This document shows positions 25,984-34,171 of a DNA stretch of 64,000 bases, one piece after another. The notes under the pieces were generated by a model that was not told the origin of the DNA, made no database searches, and saw nothing but the letters and a program-made list of their open reading frames with translations. This DNA is from Streptomyces violaceoruber (GTDB lineage Bacteria; Actinomycetota; Actinomycetes; Streptomycetales; Streptomycetaceae). The number at the start of each line of letters is the position of its first letter. Position 1 is the first letter of the stretch. The DNA is taken from positions 124,001-188,000 of the forward strand of contig NZ_CP137734.1 in assembly GCF_033406955.1 (NCBI RefSeq). Direction: 5' to 3'. Position numbers and translations under genes: made by a program.

Positions 25984-26382
25984 TCACTGGACGGTGAGCG
26001 TGCCTTTCATGAACGGGTGGATCGTGCACGCGTAGGGGAAGTCGCCCGCCGTGGACGGCGCCGTGAAGGTGGCGCTCTTGCTGGGGGCGATGTCCCCGGT
26101 GTCGAAGGAACCGCCCTTGGACGCCGTCAGGGTGTGCGTGGTCGAGTCCTTGTTCACGACGGTGACCTTCGCCCCGGGAGAGACGGTCAGGGAGGCGGGC
26201 TCGAACGTGAAGTCCTTGATCGTGACCTGCGTCCCGCCGCTCGCGGACGAGCGGGTGGCCGACTCGGTCGCGCCGCCGCCGCCACCGCCTCCCCCGTCGG
26301 AACAGCCGACGAGGGCGGTCAGGGCGAGCGCGCAGGCCGCCGCGGCGAGCCGGGCGGCACCGGTGGGGAACGGGAACGGCAT
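25984..26382 (-). CDS. Cupredoxin-fold copper-binding lipoprotein
   Basis: This protein of about 132 residues has a signal peptide and lipobox (ALVGC), a poly-glycine linker, and a plastocyanin/azurin-like domain. The type 1 copper ligands are visible: His in TTHTLT and the C-terminal Cys-x2-His-x2-Met cluster in YACTIHPFMKG. It should sit on the outer face of the membrane and carry electrons or bind copper. The start chosen is ATG 26380-26382 behind GGAGA; an upstream extension lacks a signal peptide. It lies in a three-gene group of surface proteins. Confidence 0.88.
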   Translation of the reverse strand: MPFPFPTGAARLAAAACALALTALVGCSDGGGGGGGGATESATRSSASGGTQVTIKDFTFEPASLTVSPGAKVTVVNKDSTTHTLTASKGGSFDTGDIAPSKSATFTAPSTAGDFPYACTIHPFMKGTLTVQ

Positions 26383-26420
26383 GGAGTCTCCGAGCGCTGA
26401 TGGGCCGGTCCGGCCGGAGG

Positions 26421-26975
26421 TCAGTAGCCGCCGTCGCCGGTCTTGGGCTTGGTGGTGATCTTGTCGCCGTCGGGGTCGACGACGAACCACTTGGCACCGA
26501 AGGCGTCGACGTCCTGCCCGTTGGCGTCACCGGGCTTCTGGTCGTCGGCGAACCGGTACAGCGGGTGCCCGTTGTACGTCACCTGCTCCGAGCCGTCGTC
26601 CCGCTTGATGGTCTTGAGCAGGTCCTTCTTCACCCCCTTGCCCGCGGTCGGGGTCGCCTTGACCGTGAACGGCGGCCACGCCTTGGCGCAGTCGTCGTCG
26701 CACTTCGACTTGTCCTTCGAGTCCTTCTCGAAGAGGTAGAGGGTCCGGCCCTTCTCGTCGACGAGCGACTTGCCGTAGGTGCCGTCCTTGACGTCGACCG
26801 CGGGGGCGCTCGACGAGGTCGCGGCCGGGACGACGTCGGTGTCCGGCGCGTCCGCGGCGTTGCGGGTCTCCGTACCGCCGGCGCTGCCTGCGCCGCCGTC
26901 GTCCGAGCACCCTGCCGCCGCGCCGGCGACCAGCAGGGCCGCGGCCAGCGCGGTGGCTGTCCTGATGCGTTTCAT
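26421..26975 (-). CDS. Secreted lipoprotein with Yx(FWY)xxD motifs
   Basis: This 184-residue lipoprotein (AGAAAGC lipobox) has two copies of the COG4315 repeat: GRTLYLFEKDSKDKSKC near 95-112 and GHPLYRFADDQKPGDANGQ near 140-160. Two cysteines in KCDDDCAKAWPPF probably form a disulphide in the first repeat. The family is common in actinobacteria and lacks an agreed function; links to metal or redox chemistry have been suggested because of its neighbours. It starts at ATG 26973-26975 behind AGGAGA, 38 bases before the cupredoxin gene on the same strand. Confidence 0.88.
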   Translation of the reverse strand: MKRIRTATALAAALLVAGAAAGCSDDGGAGSAGGTETRNAADAPDTDVVPAATSSSAPAVDVKDGTYGKSLVDEKGRTLYLFEKDSKDKSKCDDDCAKAWPPFTVKATPTAGKGVKKDLLKTIKRDDGSEQVTYNGHPLYRFADDQKPGDANGQDVDAFGAKWFVVDPDGDKITTKPKTGDGGY

Positions 26976-27160
26976 GAAGGTCTCCTCGACCGTAGGCCGC
27001 CCCGCGGGGCAGCACGCGGCCCCGCTTCGGGGCCACCGGACTCAGTGCACCCCAGGACTCGCGAACCGACCAACGCACCGCGTCTGTTCGGAGTGCGGCC
27101 GACCGCGCACGGTGCCGCCGGCACGTTCCGGGGCGGCCGGTCCGGGTTCGCAGCCCGCGC

Positions 27161-28021
27161 TCAGCTCATGTCGGGAGCGTGCAGCAGCAGTTGCGCCACC
27201 GCGATGCCGGCCACCACGATGGCCGTCCGGAACGGCCACCGGCTGCGGGTTCCCGACCGCACGGCCGTGCCCGCCACGGCGGCGACCACGGCTGCCCCCG
27301 TCAGCACCCGGTCCATGACTCCGGGCGCACCGGGCGGTCCCACGACGAGCACTCCCACGGCGGCCGACATCACGACCGGCGCCAGCCGGCGGCAGGCCGG
27401 CCGGTGCAGCCGCTGCGGCAGCCCGCGCACCCCCGTGGCGAGGTCGTCCTCGATGTCCGGAAGCACGTTCGCCAGGTGGGCACCCACGCCCAGCAGGGCC
27501 CCGGCGGTCGTGGCCCACCATGCGGGCCAGGCCGACAGGGGCGGACCGAGGGTGACGAAGGCCGGCAGGGAGGCGAAGCCCACCGCGTACGGCAGCGGCG
27601 AGAGGACCGTCCGTTTCAGCCGCAGGTCGTACGCCCAGCCGGCGGCCACCCCCACCAGGTGGACCGCTCCCGCGGCGAGCCCGCAGACCAGGGACAGGGG
27701 TACGCACAGGGCCAGGGCCGTGCCCGCCGCGGCGGCGGCAGCGGCCCGCGGAAGCTCCCCGGTGCCCACCGGCTTGTCACCGCGTCGGCAGGCCGTGTCG
27801 CGCCGCGCGTCGACGGCGTCGTTGCACCAGCCGATGGAGAGCTGGCCGGCCAGTACGGCGAGCACCACGGCCACCGACCCGGCCGGCCCGCGGCCAGCTC
27901 CGACCGTCAGGACCGCCACGAAGACGGTGACGGCGACCGTCGGTTCCGGATGACAGGCGCGCAGCAGCGCCAGGACCCTGCCGGACGAGCGCGGGAGAGC
28001 CCCGGACGGGTGGAGTGACAC
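27161..28021 (-). CDS. UbiA-family prenyltransferase
   Basis: This is a multi-pass membrane protein of about 286 residues with both aspartate-rich motifs of aromatic prenyltransferases: NDAVDARRD near residues 70-80 and DIEDDLATG near 185. These motifs bind Mg2+ and the prenyl diphosphate. It diverges from the type III PKS gene with only 36 bases between starts, which suggests that it prenylates the PKS product or a quinone in the same pathway. The start at GTG 28019-28021 is the best available but has no good ribosome site. Longer frames would overlap the PKS start. Confidence 0.85.
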   Translation of the reverse strand: MSLHPSGALPRSSGRVLALLRACHPEPTVAVTVFVAVLTVGAGRGPAGSVAVVLAVLAGQLSIGWCNDAVDARRDTACRRGDKPVGTGELPRAAAAAAAGTALALCVPLSLVCGLAAGAVHLVGVAAGWAYDLRLKRTVLSPLPYAVGFASLPAFVTLGPPLSAWPAWWATTAGALLGVGAHLANVLPDIEDDLATGVRGLPQRLHRPACRRLAPVVMSAAVGVLVVGPPGAPGVMDRVLTGAAVVAAVAGTAVRSGTRSRWPFRTAIVVAGIAVAQLLLHAPDMS

Positions 28022-28057
28022 ATACGCACGGTAGTGGGGCCGGCGGCCGAGGAAGGC

Positions 28058-29278
28058 ATGAACGACATGCGTGTCCCCGTGCTCGTCGAGCATGCTCCCT
28101 CGCCGTCCGCTCCCGCTTCCGTCGCGCGGCGCCCGCCGCCACCGTCCGCGGCGGGTCCCCGCATCGCCGCCGTGCGGTGCGCGCTGCCCCCGCACCGGTA
28201 CGCCCAGCACGAGCTCACCGGGCCCATCGGCGACCTGTGCCTGTCCCCCGGGGCGGACCGCGCCCTGCTGCACCGTGTGCACGCGTCCGCCGGGGTGCGT
28301 ACGCGTCACCTCGCCCTGCCGATCGAGCGGTACGCCCGGCTCGGTGACTTCGGGCGCAGCAACGGCGCGTGGCTCGAGACGGGTCTCGAACTGGGTGAGG
28401 AGGCCCTCTCGGGCGCGCTGCGCGAGGCGGGGCTGACGCCGGCCGACGTCGACCTGCTGGTGTTCGCCTCGATCACGGGCGTGTCCGCGCCGTCGCTCGA
28501 CGCCCGGCTGGCCGGGCGCATGGGGCTGCGGCCCGACGTCAAGCGGCTCCCGCTGTTCGGGCTCGGCTGCGTGGCGGGCGCGGCCGGTCTCGCCCGGGTG
28601 CACGACCACCTCCGCGGGCACCCCGAGGACACCGCGGTACTGCTCACCGTGGAGCTGTGCTCGCTCACGCTCCAGCGCGGGGACGCCTCGCGCGCCAACC
28701 TCGTCGCCGGGGCGCTCTTCGGCGACGGCGCCGCCGCGCTCGTCGCCCGCGGCGGCAACACCGACGGCGTCAACACCGACGACGGCGGCAGCGGCAGCGG
28801 CAGCGGCAGCGGCAGCGGCAGCGGCACGGTCGCACCCGCGTCCGGTCCCCGCGTGGTCGCCACGCGCAGTCACCTGTACCCGGGTACCGAGGGGCTTCTC
28901 GGGTGGGAGATCGGCGCCGCCGGCTTCCGTGTCGTGATCGACGCCGGCGTCCCGGACATCGTCCGGGGCCACTTCGGCCGGCATCTGCGCGCGTTCCTGG
29001 CCGAGCACGAGCTGACCGTCGACGACATCGGAACCTGGATCTGCCACCCCGGGGGCCCGCGGATCCTGTCGGCGGTGAGCGAGACCCTCGGCCTGTCCGA
29101 GGACGCCCTGGACCGCTCACGGCGCTCCCTGGCGGCGGTGGGGAACATGTCGTCCGTGTCCGTGCTGCACATCCTGGAGGACGTCCGGGCACGCCGTGCA
29201 CCGGAGCCCGGCACCTGGGGCCTGCTCCTGGCGATGGGCCCCGGGTTCTGCTCCGAACTCGTCCTGCTGCGCTGGTGA
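28058..29278 (+). CDS. Type III polyketide synthase (chalcone/stilbene-synthase-like)
   Basis: This protein of about 406 residues has the type III catalytic triad: Cys in LFGLGCVAGAAG, His in WICHPGGPRIL and Asn in VGNMSSVSVL. The preferred ATG is 28058 behind GAGGAAGG. The order PKS, methyltransferase-like protein and FAD enzyme resembles the srsABC phenolic-lipid operon of S. griseus, whose PKS makes alkylresorcinols from long-chain acyl starters. The protein has an unusual (Ser-Gly)n tract near residues 244-255, encoded by six exact GGCAGC units, in a surface loop before the GTVAPASGPR segment. Another product type, such as a pyrone or naphthalene, is possible. Confidence 0.9.
   Translation: MNDMRVPVLVEHAPSPSAPASVARRPPPPSAAGPRIAAVRCALPPHRYAQHELTGPIGDLCLSPGADRALLHRVHASAGVRTRHLALPIERYARLGDFGRSNGAWLETGLELGEEALSGALREAGLTPADVDLLVFASITGVSAPSLDARLAGRMGLRPDVKRLPLFGLGCVAGAAGLARVHDHLRGHPEDTAVLLTVELCSLTLQRGDASRANLVAGALFGDGAAALVARGGNTDGVNTDDGGSGSGSGSGSGSGTVAPASGPRVVATRSHLYPGTEGLLGWEIGAAGFRVVIDAGVPDIVRGHFGRHLRAFLAEHELTVDDIGTWICHPGGPRILSAVSETLGLSEDALDRSRRSLAAVGNMSSVSVLHILEDVRARRAPEPGTWGLLLAMGPGFCSELVLLRW
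28787..28822. repeat. Six tandem GGCAGC units inside the type III PKS gene
   Basis: The units are exact, in frame, and encode an alternating Gly-Ser run. Such microsatellites can change length by slippage without a frameshift because the unit is six bases. Confidence 0.95.
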
Positions 29279-29287
29279 GGTGCTCTC

Positions 29288-29803
29288 ATGCCGTGGTACG
29301 CGCTTCTCGTCCTCGCCGTCGCCGTCGAACGCGTGGCCGAACTCGTCGTCGCCCGCCGCAACGCGGCGTGGACGCTCGCCCGCGCCGGAGTGGAGCACGG
29401 CCGTGGCCACTACCCCGTGATGGTCGCCCTGCACACCGGGCTGCTCGCGTGCTGTCTGCTCGAACCCCTGCTCGCCGACCGCCCGTTCCTGCCTGCCCTG
29501 GGGTGGCCCATGCTGGCCCTCGCGCTGTTGGCGCAGGCCCTGCGCTGGTGGTGCATCGCGACGCTCGGGCCCTACTGGAACACCCGGGTGATCGTCGTTC
29601 CGGGAACGCGTCCGGTCGGCGCCGGCCCCTACCGCTTCCTGCGGCATCCCAACTACCTCGCGGTCGTGGTGGAGGTGGCCGCCCTGCCCCTGGTGCACTC
29701 GGCGTGGCTGACCGCGGCCGTTCTCACCGCGGCCAACGCGATGCTGCTCACCGTCCGCCTGCGCTGTGAGAACACGGCCCTCGCCCAGTTGGCGCCCGCG
29801 TGA
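29288..29803 (+). CDS. Isoprenylcysteine carboxyl methyltransferase-family membrane protein
   Basis: This membrane protein of 171 residues has the ICMT/SrsB-like C-terminal motif GPYRFLRHPNYLAVVVE, which forms the SAM and substrate site, after four or so hydrophobic helices. Bacteria lack CaaX proteins, and in the S. griseus srsABC operon the homologous enzyme O-methylates alkylresorcinol quinols. It starts 9 bases after the PKS stop, with GAGGTG upstream of the ATG, and overlaps the FAD gene by four bases. All three genes form one operon. Confidence 0.87.
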   Translation: MPWYALLVLAVAVERVAELVVARRNAAWTLARAGVEHGRGHYPVMVALHTGLLACCLLEPLLADRPFLPALGWPMLALALLAQALRWWCIATLGPYWNTRVIVVPGTRPVGAGPYRFLRHPNYLAVVVEVAALPLVHSAWLTAAVLTAANAMLLTVRLRCENTALAQLAPA

Positions 29804-30831
29804 GTGCCCGCCACGACCTGGTGATCGTCGGGGGCGGGCCCGCCGGTCTCGCCACCGCCCTGCACGCGGCGCGCGCCGGTCTCGACACGGTCGTCGTCGA
29901 GCCCCGCCCGGCGCCGGTCGACAAGGCATGCGGCGAGGGGCTGATGCCCGGCGCGGTCCGCTCGCTCGCCGCGCTCGGCCTGGCGGTCCCCGGCGTCCCC
30001 GTCAGCGGCATCCGTTACGTCCAGGGCGCCCGCGGGGTCCAGGCCGCGTTCCGCCACGGCCCCGGCATGGGCGTGCGCCGCACCGACCTGCACGGCGTGC
30101 TGCACCGCGCCGTGCTGGCGGCCGGGGTGCCGGTGCTGCCGCTGCGCGTGGCAGAGGTGCGGCAGGACCGTGCGGGCGTGAGCGTGCCCGGCATGGGGCT
30201 GCGCTCCCGGTGGCTGGTCGGGGCGGACGGCTTGCACTCACGTGTGCGGCGCTCCCTCGGCCTGGAGGTGCGAACCCGTGGCGCGCCCCGCTACGGGCTG
30301 CGCCGGCACTATGCGGTGGCGCCCTGGTCGCCGTACGTCGAAGTGCACTGGGGCAGCGACGCGGAGGCGTACGTCACCCCGATCGGCCCCCGGCTCGTCG
30401 GGATCGCCGTGCTGACCACCCGGCGCGCCTCCTTCACCAGCCACCTGGAGGGCTTTCCCGCTCTGGCGGCCCGCCTGCCGCCGGACCGGGCGGTCACCTC
30501 GGTGCGGGGCGCGGGACCCCTGCGGCAGCGGGCCCGCACCCGGGCCCACGGCAGGGTCCTGTTCGTCGGCGACGCCGCCGGATACGTCGACGCCCTGACC
30601 GGTGAGGGCGTCGCCCTCGCCCTCGTCGGCGCCGAAGCCCTGGTCGCCAACCTGCGCCGGGGCACACCCGGCCGCTACGAGGCCGACTGGCGCAGGGCGA
30701 CCCGCAGGCACCGGCTGCTGACCGAACTCCTGCTGCGAGCCCGCCTGCAGCCCGCGCTCGCCCCCCGCATCATGCCCACCGCCGCTCGTCTGCCCCGCGT
30801 GTTCTCGGCCGCGGTGAACGCGCTGGCCTGA
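29800..30831 (+). CDS. FAD-dependent oxidoreductase/hydroxylase (geranylgeranyl-reductase-like)
   Basis: This 343-residue flavoprotein has the FAD-binding GGGPAGLATALHAARAG motif, an Arg-containing GVRRTDLHGVLHRA segment and the second FAD site FVGDAAGYVDALTGEG. It belongs to the group that holds FAD monooxygenases of phenolic lipids (SrsC) and geranylgeranyl reductases. It likely hydroxylates the resorcinol ring to a quinol or quinone before or after methylation. The GTG start at 29800 overlaps the previous stop (GTGA). Confidence 0.87.
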   Translation: MSARHDLVIVGGGPAGLATALHAARAGLDTVVVEPRPAPVDKACGEGLMPGAVRSLAALGLAVPGVPVSGIRYVQGARGVQAAFRHGPGMGVRRTDLHGVLHRAVLAAGVPVLPLRVAEVRQDRAGVSVPGMGLRSRWLVGADGLHSRVRRSLGLEVRTRGAPRYGLRRHYAVAPWSPYVEVHWGSDAEAYVTPIGPRLVGIAVLTTRRASFTSHLEGFPALAARLPPDRAVTSVRGAGPLRQRARTRAHGRVLFVGDAAGYVDALTGEGVALALVGAEALVANLRRGTPGRYEADWRRATRRHRLLTELLLRARLQPALAPRIMPTAARLPRVFSAAVNALA

Positions 30832-31119
30832 GCCGTTCCGGCCCCGCGCGGCGCGCGCGTAGCGGACGGGCTCGGTGGCAAGACCATCCCGCACCTCGGG
30901 CGCCGGTTCGTCGTCCGTTCCAGGAAGCCGGCGACGGCAGTGGCGCTGATGTCCACTGCGGTGCCCGTGACTGGGTGGTCACCGGTCCAGGTGCACAGCG
31001 GTTCGCCCGACAGGCATGCCGAATCCGCTCCTACGAGGGAGGGTCGGGCGCAGTTCAGGCCGAGGCCCTGGAGACGAGGACGACTCGGGCGCCGCGCACG
31101 GCGGGCGTTTCCACGACAG
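30832..31119. other. Non-coding stretch after the phenolic-lipid operon
   Basis: The 288 bases contain no frame with convincing codon bias, ribosome site or known motif. Short minus-strand frames starting at 30956 read like degraded coding DNA but match nothing I know. It probably holds the operon's end and decayed sequence next to the pseudogene. Confidence 0.4.
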
Positions 31120-31560
31120 TCATCGACTCACCTCCGAGGGGCTACCGACCGCCCCCGCGCGGACGTCGGGCGGCCGCTTCGAACTCCTGCTCGGCGGGCC
31201 GACGACCACGCAGCAGCGGCCGGGGCGGGGTGCGAGCACCGCGCGTCCGGGCTGGTGTCCGCCGGCCTCGAGCACGCCCCGTACCAGGTGCAGGTTCAGC
31301 CAGCACACCAGTTCCGTGTGCTCGCGGGCGAGCCGGTGGAAGGGGCAGTTGCGCAGGTCGATGCTTCCCCCGGCCGTCGTCGCGGGCTCGTAGCCGCAGC
31401 CGCGCAGCGCCGCCGTCAGGTCCTCGCCACCGGCCGACCTGCCCGCCGCGTGCGCGGCGGCGGCCACGGCCTCCCGCACCGCCCCGGAGCCGTCCGCGGC
31501 GACGGCCTCGGCCAGCACGCCGGCCGGCCGGATCGCCACCGGGCCACCCATCCCACCCAC
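31120..31560 (-). pseudogene. Remnant of a COG2345-type HTH regulator (C-terminal domain only)
   Basis: The frame encodes a segment typical of the metal/cluster-binding C-terminal domain of SufR/COG2345-type regulators: LTAALRGCGYEPATT, then LRNCPFHRLAREHTELVCWLNLHLVRGVLEAGG, ending in PGRCCVVV. Four conserved cysteines are kept. The winged-helix DNA-binding N-terminus expected over about 100 further residues is absent; the sequence to its right (31560-31677) loses similarity. On the plus strand, 31567-31632 reads like the tail of another protein (RLATALAEDDTLLLRYL). I read the area as a deletion junction. Confidence 0.55.
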
Positions 31561-31677
31561 CGGCCTGCGCCTGGCCACCGCACTCGCCGAGGACGACACC
31601 CTGCTGCTGCGCTACCTCACGCCCTCGCGCTGAACCGGCACGGCCCACGGGCCCGGTTCGGAGAACATGAGCCGGGC

Positions 31678-32274
31678 TCAGGGGCCGAGCGGGTTGGCCG
31701 CCATCCGGTCGGCGAGCCCGGACCGCACCGCACCGCCCGCGGAACTTCCGGGTTTGCGCGCGGCCTGGGCCTGGAAGCACGCCAGGAACCGCTCGGTGAG
31801 GTCCAGCCTGGGGTAGCGTGCCAGCACCTCGTCGCGGAAGCAGGGCGGGTAGTCGTCCGCGCCCTTGCCGGTGATCTCGGTCGCGGTGGCGCGGGCCAGC
31901 AGGTGTCCTTCGGGGTCCGTGGCGGCATCCACCTGCGGCGCCATGTGACGGACGATCACGTCCGCCAGGCGCTCGCGGCGCTCCGCCGGCCATCCGGCGC
32001 CCGCCGCGAAGACGCGGGCGACGTGGCCGCTCGCCTCCTCGAACGCGACGGTGTGGCTGTCGAACGCCGGGACCAGCCCGATGTCGTGGTGGAGCGCGGC
32101 GACGTAGAGGAGTTCCGGGTCGAACGTGAGGCCGTCCGCCGTGCCGCGGGCGGCCGCCCACACGTAGGCGCGCAGCGAGTGGTTGAGCAGCGCGGGCGGA
32201 AGGTAGGCGGTCGCGACGTCCAGGGCGGCGGCCGATGCCGGGCTGCCGGGCACGGGCAGGGCGTCGAGCGACAT
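31678..32274 (-). CDS. HD-domain hydrolase (cyanamide-hydratase-like)
   Basis: This protein of about 198 residues has the HD metal site ALHHDIG near 62-68 and an N-terminal NHSLRAYVWA segment found in the cyanamide hydratase/DDI2-like HD group. Later acidic and histidine residues (VIVRHMA) complete the metal ligands. It lies 5 bases after the stop of the quinone-reductase-like gene, so both are cotranscribed. The substrate is not known; cyanamide or isonitrile hydration is only a family-based guess. Confidence 0.82.
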   Translation of the reverse strand: MSLDALPVPGSPASAAALDVATAYLPPALLNHSLRAYVWAAARGTADGLTFDPELLYVAALHHDIGLVPAFDSHTVAFEEASGHVARVFAAGAGWPAERRERLADVIVRHMAPQVDAATDPEGHLLARATATEITGKGADDYPPCFRDEVLARYPRLDLTERFLACFQAQAARKPGSSAGGAVRSGLADRMAANPLGP

Positions 32275-32279
32275 ACGGG

Positions 32280-33227
32280 TCACCGGAGGCCCGCCGCCTC
32301 GTCGGGTCCCCCGGTCACGACGCGGATGATCGTCCTGCCGTGCCTGCCCCGGCCGGACGCGAAGGCGGCGGGTGCCTCGGCGAGCGGGCGCACCTCCGCG
32401 ACGGACACCCTGAGCCGCCCGTCCCTCACCCGCTGCGCGAGGTCGGCGAGCCTGACCCGGTCGGGTTCGACGACGAAGAAGACCGCACGCCCGTTCTCCG
32501 GCCTGACGACGGGGGGCGCGGCGATGGTGACGAGGGTTCCGCCGGGACGTACCAGGGCGGCCGAGCGGTCCAGGATCTCGCCGCCGATGACGTCGAACAC
32601 GACGTCGGCCTCTCCCGCGTCCTCCAGCCGGTCCGACTGGAGGTCCAGGAAGGCCTCGGCGCCCAGCCCGAGAGCGGTGTCCCGGTCGGCGGCACGACCG
32701 GTGGCGATCACCCGGGCACCCGCCTCGCGGGCGAGTTGGACCGCGATCGAACCGACGCTGCCGGCAGCGCCGTGGACCACGACCGTCTGCCCCGTCGTGA
32801 GCCGTCCGTGGTCGAACAGCCCCTGCCACGCGGTGAGCCCCGAGACGGGCAGCGCGGCGGCCACGGTGTGGTCGACGTCGGCGGGAAGCGGGGCCAGGTT
32901 GCGTGCCTCCACCGCGGTGTACTCGGCCAGCGAACCGTTGCGCGTCCAGTCGGCCAGGCCGAACACCCGCTGGCCGACGGTGAGGCCGGTGGTGCCGTAC
33001 CCCAGTTCCTCGACCACGCCCGACAGCTCGTGCCCGGGCACACTCGGTGTGCGGTCGCGTCCGGCACGGTCGGTCCACGTACCCGGCCAGGTGAGTTCCC
33101 CGCGGGTGAAACCGGCGGCATGCACACGCACGACGACGTCGTTCTCGGCAGCGTGCGGATAGGGCATGTCCGTCAGGGCGAGCCCTTCGGCGCCCGCGTC
33201 ACGGTCATGGACGGAGACGGCTTGCAT
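32280..33227 (-). CDS. NADPH:quinone oxidoreductase-like medium-chain dehydrogenase
   Basis: This protein of about 315 residues is a zinc-free MDR-family enzyme. It has an N-terminal GroES-like fold (VPGHELSGVVEELG), an NADPH-binding Rossmann motif (VHGAAGSVGSIAVQLAREAGARV) and a C-terminal HGRTIIRV end. The ATG at 33225-33227 has only a weak upstream site. It leads the two-gene operon with the HD hydrolase. The reaction is probably reduction of quinones or enones. Confidence 0.88.
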   Translation of the reverse strand: MQAVSVHDRDAGAEGLALTDMPYPHAAENDVVVRVHAAGFTRGELTWPGTWTDRAGRDRTPSVPGHELSGVVEELGYGTTGLTVGQRVFGLADWTRNGSLAEYTAVEARNLAPLPADVDHTVAAALPVSGLTAWQGLFDHGRLTTGQTVVVHGAAGSVGSIAVQLAREAGARVIATGRAADRDTALGLGAEAFLDLQSDRLEDAGEADVVFDVIGGEILDRSAALVRPGGTLVTIAAPPVVRPENGRAVFFVVEPDRVRLADLAQRVRDGRLRVSVAEVRPLAEAPAAFASGRGRHGRTIIRVVTGGPDEAAGLR

Positions 33228-33416
33228 AGCGGATCCTCGGGGTCGAGCGGCAGTCGTCACGCACACGGTGCCCGCTCGCGGTCACGGGGGCACGCGATGC
33301 GCCGTGCCCTCGACCGTATGCTCCCGCCACTCCGCCCGGGTGGGCCACTTCGCCCCCGGCGGACTGAGCCATTCACCGGATAGCCGCTGCCCTGCACACA
33401 TGAGACTCTGGATCGC

Positions 33417-33626
33417 ATGGCGGACGATTTTTCCGTGGGAGACCACGTGCGCTGGAACTCCGAGGCCGGGTACGTCGAGGGCGTCGTCGTCAAGAAGCAC
33501 ACCCGCGACGTGGAATTCAAGGGCCGTACCCGTCACTGCTCGGCGGACGACCCGCAGTACGAGATCAGGAGCGACAAGACCGACCATGTCGCCATGCACA
33601 AGGGCGGAGCGCTGAAGAAGGCGTAG
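33417..33626 (+). CDS. Small HVA1/DUF2945 tudor-like protein
   Basis: This 69-residue basic protein reads as the hypervirulence-associated (HVA1) TUDOR-like domain: FSVGDHVRWNSEAGYVEGVVVKKH, then the QYEIRSDKTDHVAMHKG end. These small domains are common in actinobacteria and may bind protein or nucleic acid. It starts the group with the DUF488 and alkyltransferase-like genes, 8 bases ahead of DUF488. Confidence 0.85.
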   Translation: MADDFSVGDHVRWNSEAGYVEGVVVKKHTRDVEFKGRTRHCSADDPQYEIRSDKTDHVAMHKGGALKKA

Positions 33627-33634
33627 GGGCCGAG

Positions 33635-34171
33635 GTGAGCCGGGTCCACACGATCGGGCATTCGACGCGTGCCTTCGACGAGGTGCTGGACATGCTGCGC
33701 GGCCATGACATCACCTGCCTGGTCGACGTGCGCTCGTACCCGTCGTCGAGAAAACATCCCCAGTGGAATCAGTCCGCTGTCGTGGAGAATCTGCCGCCCG
33801 ACATCGAGTACCGCTGGATCTCCCGGCTCGGCGGTCGGCGACACACCCCCAAAGGGGTCCCCAGTGAAAACGGTGCGTGGCGCGTAAAGGCGTTCCGCGA
33901 CTACGCCGACTACATGGCGGGGGACGAATTCGCGGAGGGCCTGGACGAGCTGATCGGGCTGGCGCGGCACGAGCGGCCCGCGATCATGTGCAGCGAGGCG
34001 GTGCCGTGGCGCTGCCACCGCCGGCTGATCACTGACGCGCTGCTGGTCGCCGGGGTGGAGGTCGTGCACATCATGTCGCGGACGGCCACGAAGCCGGCGG
34101 TCCTGAACGAGCACGCACGGGTCCGCGACGGCCACCTCACCTACCCACCGCCCGACGCGGAGCTGCCGTGA
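33635..34171 (+). CDS. DUF488 family protein
   Basis: This 178-residue protein has the DUF488 hallmark N-terminus (HTIGHSTRAFDEVLDML), DVRSYPSSRKHPQWN, and the C-terminal motif IMCSEAVPWRCHRRLI, whose cysteine and histidine residues are nearly invariant. The family is often linked with DNA-repair and restriction-like genes, but its biochemical role is unproven. It starts with GTG 33635, and its stop overlaps the start of the alkyltransferase-like gene (GTGA). Confidence 0.9.
   Translation: MSRVHTIGHSTRAFDEVLDMLRGHDITCLVDVRSYPSSRKHPQWNQSAVVENLPPDIEYRWISRLGGRRHTPKGVPSENGAWRVKAFRDYADYMAGDEFAEGLDELIGLARHERPAIMCSEAVPWRCHRRLITDALLVAGVEVVHIMSRTATKPAVLNEHARVRDGHLTYPPPDAELP

Noticed and set aside
28022..29047. 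Longer UbiA start upstream of 28021
   Set aside because: It would be antisense through the type III PKS gene, whose catalytic motifs are certain.
30940..33162. Plus-strand frame of 740 codons over the HD hydrolase and quinone reductase
   Set aside because: No recognisable domain; the opposite strand carries two clear enzyme genes.
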